From contig JAJYTW010000010.1 in NCBI GenBank assembly GCA_021792855.1, positions 1-44,569 on the forward strand: a stretch of 44,569 nt of DNA, in the 5' to 3' direction. The notes below the pieces were generated by a model. That model was not told the DNA's origin, did not search any database, and saw only the letters and a list, made by a program, of their open reading frames with translations. Of this stretch, positions 37,620 to 44,569 are shown piece by piece. The translations under genes were made by a program, and so were the position numbers. Within the stretch, counting starts at the first letter, position 1. Every line of letters begins with the position of its first letter. Source of the stretch: Actinomycetes bacterium. Lineage in GTDB: Bacteria; Actinomycetota; Actinomycetes; Streptosporangiales; Streptosporangiaceae.

Positions 37620-38443
37620 TGCGCGGCCTCGGCACGCTGATCAACGTCCTGGCGGTGCTCGCCGGCTCGTCGATCGGCGTCCTGATCGGCGACCGACTGC
37701 CGCACCGGACCAGGGACGTGGTCACCGACGGGGTCGCCCTGGTCGCCCTGATGGTGGCCGTGCTGGACGGGGCGAGCGTGCTCGACCCGGCGCTGCGCCG
37801 GGCGGTCGGCTCGTCCGCGCCGGTGCTGATCGTGCTGGGTGCGATCCTGATCGGCGGCATCACCGGCTCGCTGCTCCGAATCGAGGACCGGCTGAACGCG
37901 GTCGGCGGGGTACTCCAGCGCCGACTGGCCCGCTCGCGCCCGGTCAGCGACGTGGTGCCCGATGGCGGCCTGGCCGAGGGTGTCGTCGAGGGCACGCTGG
38001 CCGGGACCGGGCCTGCCGGAGCGGACGCCGAGCGGGCCAGGTTCATCGAGGGCTTCGTCACGGCGTCGCTGGTGTTCTGCGTCGGGCCGCTGACGATCAT
38101 CGGCTCGCTCCAGGATGGCCTCGGCGACGGCTTCTCCCAGCTTGCGCTGAAGAGCGTGCTCGACGGCTTCACCTCGATCGCGTTCGCGGCCTCGCTCGGC
38201 TGGGGAGTCGCCGCCGCCGCGCTCAGCGTGCTGGTCATCCAGGGCTCGCTCACCGCCGCCGCGGCGGCGATCGGCGGCCTGATCCCGGCGGCCGGGATCG
38301 CCGCGCTGACCGCGACCGGCGGCCTGCTGCTGGCCGGCGTCGCGCTGCGACTGCTGCGGGTGCGGACCCTGCCGGTCGCCGACCTGCTGCCCGCGATCGT
38401 GGTAGCACCGCTGCTGACCGCGCTGGTCAGCGCCGTGCGCTGA
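37619..38443 (+). CDS. DUF554 (YdfK-like) membrane protein
   Basis: A 274-residue protein with about seven membrane segments. It matches DUF554: GTLINVLAVLAGSSIGVLIGDRLP at the start, GILIG-like GAILIGGITGSLLRIEDRL, FIEGFVTASLVFCVGPLTIIGSLQDGL, and LKSVLDGFTSIAFAASLGWGVAAAALSVLVIQG. A short polar, acidic insertion (about 105-140) lies in a loop. Family members are conserved in bacteria, but I know of no proven substrate. It is translationally coupled to the thioesterase by TGATG. Confidence 0.9.
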   Translation: MRGLGTLINVLAVLAGSSIGVLIGDRLPHRTRDVVTDGVALVALMVAVLDGASVLDPALRRAVGSSAPVLIVLGAILIGGITGSLLRIEDRLNAVGGVLQRRLARSRPVSDVVPDGGLAEGVVEGTLAGTGPAGADAERARFIEGFVTASLVFCVGPLTIIGSLQDGLGDGFSQLALKSVLDGFTSIAFAASLGWGVAAAALSVLVIQGSLTAAAAAIGGLIPAAGIAALTATGGLLLAGVALRLLRVRTLPVADLLPAIVVAPLLTALVSAVR

Positions 38444-38778
38444 GCCGGCCGAATTCTTAGGGCAGCCTGCCCAGCATGCCGATCGGCGCGCGGCCCCGCG
38501 GCAAACCCGGGCCACCGCACGCAAGACCGGGCAAGACCCTGCCCGACCTGCCGTGATCAGTCATGATCAGCCAGCCCAGCTTTCGCCCAACGGATGTTGC
38601 GCGCATACCGGCCCGGTAACTGGACTGACCCCGCATGAGCTGCCGCCGGTCGCTACGGTGTTCCCCGGAGCTCGCAGATGTCGAGTAGAGAACGTGTCGG
38701 TCCGGGGAAGGCCGACACGGCACCAAAGGATCCGCGGGCTCCGGCACCGTTGCTGACGAACGGCAGCAACGCGCGGCA
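38444..38778. other. Gene-free stretch with two perfect hairpins
   Basis: No coding sequence with family features is seen. At 38693-38719 CGTGTCGG pairs with CCGACACG (8 bp, 11-nt loop). At 38748-38771 CGTTGCTG pairs with CAGCAACG (8 bp, 8-nt loop). Together with the larger hairpin that follows they make three stems within 145 bp. This could be a structured 3' region of the ANTAR regulator mRNA, or a small RNA on either strand. No convincing promoter was found. Confidence 0.4.
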
Positions 38779-38837
38779 GCAAGCGAGCGGGCGCCAGGTC
38801 TGTGCGGGGGGCAACCGACCTGGCCCCGCTCGCTTGC
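38779..38837 (-). terminator. Large hairpin after the ANTAR regulator
   Basis: A 13 bp outer stem (GCAAGCGAGCGGG/CCCGCTCGCTTGC) and an 8 bp inner stem (GCCAGGTC/GACCTGGC), with one bulged C, close a 16-nt loop. On the minus strand the loop carries six C. It begins 10 bp after the stop codon of the regulator. No T-run follows. It would stop transcripts from both sides. Confidence 0.65.
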
Positions 38838-38847
38838 GTACCGGCGG

Positions 38848-39540
38848 TCAGTCGGTCTGGGCCTGACTCGTTCCGGCATCACCAGCGCCGGCGTCGGCCG
38901 CGCCGTCAGCACCGGCGCCAGCCGGCCGGGCAGTGGCAGACGGCTGATCCGGGCCGACCCCGGACTCGATGATCTGGCTGGCGAGCGCCCGCATGGTCAT
39001 CCGGCGATCCATCGAGGTCTTCTGGATCCACCGGAACGCCTGTGGCTCGGTCATCTGGTAGGTCGCCTGCAGCACGCCCTTGGCCCGGTCGAGCAGCTTG
39101 CGCATCTCCAGCCGCTCACGCAGGTTGGTGACCTCGGCCTGGAGCCCGGTCAGCTCGGCGAACCTGGTCACCGCGATCTCGATCGCGGGGATCAGGTCGG
39201 CTCGGCTGAAGGGCTTGACCAGGTAGGCCATCGCGCCGGCGCTGCTCGCTCGCTGGATCAGGTCCCGCTGCGAGAACGCGGTCAGGATCACCACCGCCGC
39301 CAGGGCACGGGACGTGATCTGCTCGGCAGCCGAGATCCCGTCGAGCACCGGCATCTTGATATCCATGATGACTAGGTCTGGCCGCAGTTCCTCGGCTAGC
39401 TTGACGGCGGTGCCGCCGTCGGATGCCTCGCCGACCACGACGTAGGCGTTCTCGCCCGGCTCCTCGAGCATTTCCTTGAGGTCTAGCCGGATCAACGCCT
39501 CGTCTTCGGCGATCACGACACGATAGGGAGTCTGGCTCAC
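38848..39540 (-). CDS. pdtaR: ANTAR-domain response regulator (PdtaR-like)
   Basis: A 230-residue two-component regulator. The receiver domain has acidic residues in VVIAEDEALIRLD, phosphoacceptor Asp about 60 in LVIMDIKMPVLDG, and Lys in YLVKPFSRADL. A short coiled linker leads to an ANTAR RNA-binding domain (about 140-195: RKLLDRAKGVLQATYQMTEPQAFRWIQKTSMDRRMTMRALASQII), which stabilises antiterminator hairpins in target mRNAs. An Ala/Gly-rich tail follows. The start is GTG 39540; the frame extends to ATG 39582. In mycobacteria the orthologue at this locus pairs with kinase PdtaS, which is not in the window. Confidence 0.93.
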   Translation of the reverse strand: MSQTPYRVVIAEDEALIRLDLKEMLEEPGENAYVVVGEASDGGTAVKLAEELRPDLVIMDIKMPVLDGISAAEQITSRALAAVVILTAFSQRDLIQRASSAGAMAYLVKPFSRADLIPAIEIAVTRFAELTGLQAEVTNLRERLEMRKLLDRAKGVLQATYQMTEPQAFRWIQKTSMDRRMTMRALASQIIESGVGPDQPSATARPAGAGADGAADAGAGDAGTSQAQTD

Positions 39541-39598
39541 CCACTGAAGCTTATCCACAGCCGCTACATTGAGCAGTGGCACGGCACCCCCTGCCGCC

Positions 39599-39674
39599 GC
39601 CCCGGTAGACCAACGGCAGAGTCAATGGCCTCAAAATCCATCAAGTGTGGGTTCGAATCCCACCCGGGGCACCA
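39599..39674 (+). tRNA. tRNA with anticodon CAA (Leu), short variable arm
   Basis: The acceptor stem GCCCCGG/CCGGGGC is perfect, with discriminator A (39671) and an encoded CCA (39672-39674). T arm GTGGG/CCCAC with loop TTCGAAT is perfect. The anticodon loop CTCAAAA gives CAA (39632-39634), reading UUG (Leu). Oddities: only 73 nt before CCA, a 5-nt variable region where tRNA-Leu normally has a long arm, a C-U mismatch closing the anticodon stem, and a three-pair D stem. The 3' part overlaps the end of the antisense lgt-like gene by 34 bp. Confidence 0.8.
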
Positions 39675-40537
39675 TCGGGCGAGGCGTCATCCCGGTTCTG
39701 GCCCCCCTCAGGCAGGGGCCTGCTGAACCACCGGGCGGCCCGCAGCGACTCGGGGCCGCGATCCGACCTGGTCGCCACCAGGTACACCCCAGCGGCGATA
39801 ACGGCACCCACCGCGGTTACCTGACCAGCGCCGATGGCCGGTCCGGAGAGCACGAACGAGATCGCGACCAGCCAGCCGAGCGCGTACAGGCCGACGCCGA
39901 GTACCAGGGCCCGCACCCCGGTCAGCGCAAGTCGGTCGATCAAGTAGACCAGCAGTCCGGCCACCGCGACGTCGACCAGGGCCTGGTACAGGAAGATCGG
40001 CTGGAAGTAGCTGACGCTCTCGAACCCGGCCGCCCGGTGGTACGGGGAGATCTGGACCGCCCAGGCCATCGCCGACGGCGGACCATACATCGACTGGGTG
40101 AACCAGGTGCCGGTCACCGCGGCGGCCAGGCCGAGCGCCAGGCCGGGCAGCACCGCGGTGAGCACCGGGCCGATCGCTAGGTCGTCTCGGCGGCACCAGA
40201 GCCAGGTCGCGGCCAGACCGCCGGCCGCCGCACCGGGCAGGCCGACGCCGCCGTCCCAGATCCGCACCGCGCCAAGCCAGCCGCCGTAGGGCAGCGCGCC
40301 CGCCTGGGTCCCGGCCACCAGCCGGAACAGCCAGCCGCCGAGCAGCGCGGCGGGCACCGCGACGGTCGCGATGTCCCAGATCAGCCAGCGCCGCCCGCCC
40401 ATGCCGGTGTACCGGCGCTCCCCCAGGGCGATGGCGATCACGACCCCGGCCACCAGGCACAGCGCGTACAGGTGCACCGGGATGGGTCCCAGGTGCCACT
40501 GCCCGCTGGCGGGACTCGGCAGGTAGGCGAGCGGCAT
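39641..40537 (-). CDS. Divergent Lgt-like prolipoprotein diacylglyceryl transferase
   Basis: A 298-residue seven-segment membrane protein clearly related to Lgt, which lipidates the lipobox Cys. MPLAYLPSPASGQWHLGPIPVHLYALCLVAG, VRIWDGGVGLPGAAAGG and FQPIFLYQALVDV match the family. The signature IGRxGNFxNQE is changed to AVTGTWFTQSMYG (about 140-152), losing the essential Arg and Asn. The Arg near GGRLY is Trp, and the late Arg-containing motif is LGWLVAISF. The last residues (GAPGGIRTHT) are encoded antisense to the tRNA gene. Catalytic activity is doubtful; it may be a paralogue with another role. A standard Lgt is not in the window. Confidence 0.82.
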   Translation of the reverse strand: MPLAYLPSPASGQWHLGPIPVHLYALCLVAGVVIAIALGERRYTGMGGRRWLIWDIATVAVPAALLGGWLFRLVAGTQAGALPYGGWLGAVRIWDGGVGLPGAAAGGLAATWLWCRRDDLAIGPVLTAVLPGLALGLAAAVTGTWFTQSMYGPPSAMAWAVQISPYHRAAGFESVSYFQPIFLYQALVDVAVAGLLVYLIDRLALTGVRALVLGVGLYALGWLVAISFVLSGPAIGAGQVTAVGAVIAAGVYLVATRSDRGPESLRAARWFSRPLPEGGQNRDDASPDGAPGGIRTHT

Positions 40538-40571
40538 GCTTGGAGATTACGCCGGTCCGGGTGGTGGCCAG

Positions 40572-42053
<1,482 letters not shown>

Positions 42054-42063
42054 CGTCGCTCCC

Positions 42064-44569
42064 TCATCCGCGCGCCGCGGCCATCACGGCCTCGGCGACG
42101 TCGTGGCCGTCCTGCCTGGCCCGCCTGGTCGCGGCCAGCACCCGCTGGTAGTCCCTGGGCAGCACCCGCCGGAACCTGGCCAGCGCGCCGTCGGGATCGG
42201 CGAGCAGGCCGGCCGCCACCGGCGAGCCGGTCTGCTCGCGGTACCGGGCCAGCAGGTCGAGCAGGAACTCGGCGTCGGCGTCGTGGACCGGTCCGACGTC
42301 CACCATCTCGGTGTTGATCAGATCGGGGTCGGCGTCGAGCAGGTACGCGATACCGCCGGACATCCCGGCCGCGAAGTTCCGGCCGGTCGGCCCGAGCACT
42401 ACCGCCCGGCCGCCGGTCATGTACTCGCAGCCGTGGTCCCCGACGCCCTCGGCGACCGCGGTGGCGCCGGAGTTCCGGACGCAGAACCGCTCTCCGACCA
42501 CCCCGCGCAGGAACAACTCGCCGCTGGTCGCGCCGTAGCCGATCACGTTCCCGGCGATCACCTGCTGGTGTGCCTCGAACGTCGACCGGGGGTCGGGTGT
42601 CAGCACGACCCGGCCGCCGGACAGGCCCTTGCCGACGTAGTCGTTGGCGTCCCCGGACAGCCGGATCGTCACGCCGCGGGGCAGGAACGCGCCGAGCGAC
42701 TGGCCAGCCGAGCCGCGCAGGCCGACCAGAATCGTGTCGTCCGGCAGTCCCGCGCCGCCCCACCGCCTGGTCACCTCCGCGCCCAGCATGGTCCCGACCG
42801 CCCGGTCGGTGTTCCGCACCGGAAGGTCGAGCCGGACCGGGCCATCGCCGGCCAGCGCGCCGGCCGCCCGCTCGATCAGGGTGCGGTCGAGCACCGCCGC
42901 TAGACCGTTGTCCTGGCTGGTGGTCCGATGCCGGGCAGCGCCCTCTGGCAGGTCGGGCAGGTGCAGCAGCGGACCGAGGTCGACCGCGGCCGCCTTGGCC
43001 AGCCCATCTGAACCAGCGGCCGCCGCACCGCCGGTTGCCGGGATCTGGCTGAGCAGGTCGGCCCGGCCGATCGCCTCGTCCAGGGTCCGGAAGCCGAGCC
43101 TGGCCAGGTACTCCCTGACCTGCTCGGCGATGAACTCGAAGAACCTGACCACGTACTCCGGCCGCCCGGTGAACCGCCGGCGCAGGTCGGGGTTCTGGGT
43201 CGCGACGCCGACCGGGCAGGTATCGGAGTGACAGGCCCGCATCAGCACGCAGCCGACCGTGACCAGCGGCGCGGTCGCGAACCCGAACTCCTCGGCGCCG
43301 AGCAAGGCCGCGATCAGCACGTCCCGGCCGGTCTTGAGCTGACCGTCGACCTGCACCACGACCCGCTCCCGCAGTCCGTTGCGGAGCAGCGTCTGCTGGG
43401 TTTCGGCCAGGCCGAGTTCCCACGGCGCGCCCGCGTGCTTGATGCTGGTCAGCGGCGAGGCGCCGGTGCCGCCGTCCCGGCCGGAGATCAGCACCACGTC
43501 GGCATGCGCCTTGGTGACCCCGGCCGCGATGGTCCCGACCCCGACCTCGGAGACCAGCTTGACGCTGATCCTGGCCGCCGGGTTGGCGTTCTTCAGGTCG
43601 CTGATCAGCTGGGCGAGATCCTCGATGGAGTAGATGTCGTGGTGCGGCGGCGGCGAGATCAGCCCGACGCCGGGCGTGGAGTGCCTGGTCTTCGCGATGT
43701 GCGGGTAGACCTTGTGGGCTGGAAGCTGGCCGCCCTCCCCCGGCTTGGCGCCCTGCGCCATCTTGATCTGGATGTCCTCGGCGCTGACCAGGTACTCGCT
43801 GGTCACCCCGAACCGGCCGCTGGCCACCTGCTTGATCGCGGACCGGCGCAGGTCGCCGGAGGCGTCCGGCACGGACCGCCCGGCATCCTCGCCGCCCTCG
43901 CCGGAGTTAGACCGGCCGCCTAGCCGGTTCATCGCGATCGCGAGTGTCTCGTGTGCCTCGGCGGACAGCGAACCGTAGGACATCGCGCCGGTGCAGAACC
44001 GCCGCACGATCGCGCTGACCGGCTCGACCTCGTCCAGCGGGACCGGCTCGGCCGGCGGGGTGTCGATGCCGCGGATCGCGAGCATGCCGCGCAGCGTCAT
44101 CAGCCTGGCCGCCTGGTCATCGATCAGGGCCGTGTACTCGCCGAACACGTCCCGGTCCCCGGTGCGGGTGGCGTGCTGCAGCCGGAAGATCGCCTCCGGG
44201 CTGAACAGGTGCGCCTCGCCCTCCCGGCGCCAGTGGTGGTCGCCTCCGATCTCCAGGGTGCGATGCGCGGCGACCGCAGCCGGCCGGTAGGCGTGCCTGA
44301 GCCGGGCCGAGCAGTCCGCGGCAAGCTGGTCGAACCCGATCCCGCCGATCCTGGACGGGGTGCCGGCGAAGCACTCGTCGATCACCTCGGGGCCGAGCCC
44401 GATCGCCTCGAAGATCTGCGCGCCGATGTAGGACGCCACCGTAGAGACGCCCATCTTCGACATGATCTTCAGCAGGCCCTTGCCCAGCGCCTTGCGCAGG
44501 TTCGCCGCGGCCTTCCGGCCGCTGATGCCGCCGAGCAGGCCGGCGCCGGCCAGATCCTCGACCGTCTCG
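42064..44569 (-). CDS. gltB: Glutamate synthase, large (alpha) subunit, 3' part
   Basis: The frame is open to the window edge; 834 C-terminal residues are seen of about 1,500. The visible part holds the end of the central domain, the FMN-binding synthase domain ([40 protein letters not shown]), and the [3Fe-4S] Cys in [17 protein letters not shown]-terminal beta-helix domain with Gly-rich repeats follows ([39 protein letters not shown]). It makes two glutamates from glutamine and 2-oxoglutarate with GltD. The N-terminal glutaminase domain is outside the window. Confidence 0.98.
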   Translation of the reverse strand, partial: ETVEDLAGAGLLGGISGRKAAANLRKALGKGLLKIMSKMGVSTVASYIGAQIFEAIGLGPEVIDECFAGTPSRIGGIGFDQLAADCSARLRHAYRPAAVAAHRTLEIGGDHHWRREGEAHLFSPEAIFRLQHATRTGDRDVFGEYTALIDDQAARLMTLRGMLAIRGIDTPPAEPVPLDEVEPVSAIVRRFCTGAMSYGSLSAEAHETLAIAMNRLGGRSNSGEGGEDAGRSVPDASGDLRRSAIKQVASGRFGVTSEYLVSAEDIQIKMAQGAKPGEGGQLPAHKVYPHIAKTRHSTPGVGLISPPPHHDIYSIEDLAQLISDLKNANPAARISVKLVSEVGVGTIAAGVTKAHADVVLISGRDGGTGASPLTSIKHAGAPWELGLAETQQTLLRNGLRERVVVQVDGQLKTGRDVLIAALLGAEEFGFATAPLVTVGCVLMRACHSDTCPVGVATQNPDLRRRFTGRPEYVVRFFEFIAEQVREYLARLGFRTLDEAIGRADLLSQIPATGGAAAAGSDGLAKAAAVDLGPLLHLPDLPEGAARHRTTSQDNGLAAVLDRTLIERAAGALAGDGPVRLDLPVRNTDRAVGTMLGAEVTRRWGGAGLPDDTILVGLRGSAGQSLGAFLPRGVTIRLSGDANDYVGKGLSGGRVVLTPDPRSTFEAHQQVIAGNVIGYGATSGELFLRGVVGERFCVRNSGATAVAEGVGDHGCEYMTGGRAVVLGPTGRNFAAGMSGGIAYLLDADPDLINTEMVDVGPVHDADAEFLLDLLARYREQTGSPVAAGLLADPDGALARFRRVLPRDYQRVLAATRRARQDGHDVAEAVMAAARG

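Noticed and set aside
38779-38837. 6C small RNA
   Set aside because: Only one hairpin loop has a run of six C, whereas the 6C motif needs two such loops. The position directly after a stop codon fits a terminator better.

Overview
The window is chromosomal DNA of a high-GC actinobacterium. Gene order from gltB through the ANTAR regulator, polA, rpsA, coaE, uvrB, pyrG, Nudix hydrolase, xerD, parA, scpA, scpB, rluB, cmk and der matches the core block that mycobacteria and streptomycetes share. GTG/TTG starts, 1-4 bp stop/start overlaps and paired XRE-DUF5753 regulators also fit Actinomycetota. Genus cannot be set from this window; the mix suggests a filamentous or soil lineage, which is inference.

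Layout. 1-7.3 kb is accessory envelope and transport: an MmpL-type exporter, a three-gene ABC-2 exporter, two tandem GtrA-like membrane proteins, and a stand-alone glycosyltransferase-51. A tRNA-Pro(GGG) gene follows. 7.5-9.1 kb holds an archaeal-type aspartyl-tRNA synthetase behind a leader I read as a translational T-box riboswitch with a GAC (Asp) specifier; this is the most striking item. 9.1-13.9 kb carries a lipoprotein, an aldo/keto reductase, two convergent XRE-DUF5753 regulators and an anti-sigma-type ATPase. 13.9-25.7 kb, all on the minus strand, is the conserved block pyrG-nudix, ald, xerD, parA-RHH-scpA-scpB-rluB, aroH, tyrA-cmk-der, joining pyrimidine supply, chromosome segregation, tyrosine synthesis and ribosome assembly. 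25.9-32.4 kb holds a DMT-like transporter, uvrB, a small membrane protein, a second ABC-2 exporter and coaE. 32.5-37 kb is rpsA and polA. 37.1-38.4 kb is a plus-strand pair (thioesterase, DUF554). 38.8-44.6 kb carries an ANTAR response regulator, an unusual short-variable-arm tRNA with anticodon CAA, a divergent Lgt-like protein, gltD and the 3' part of gltB, which runs off the window.

Several starts were moved from the longest reading frame using Shine-Dalgarno position and family N-termini: the two ABC ATPases, GT51, aspS, the aldo/keto reductase, the first XRE gene, the anti-sigma ATPase, rluB, parA, xerD (CTG), pyrG, coaE, the thioesterase and the ANTAR regulator. No IS element, prophage or CRISPR array was seen.
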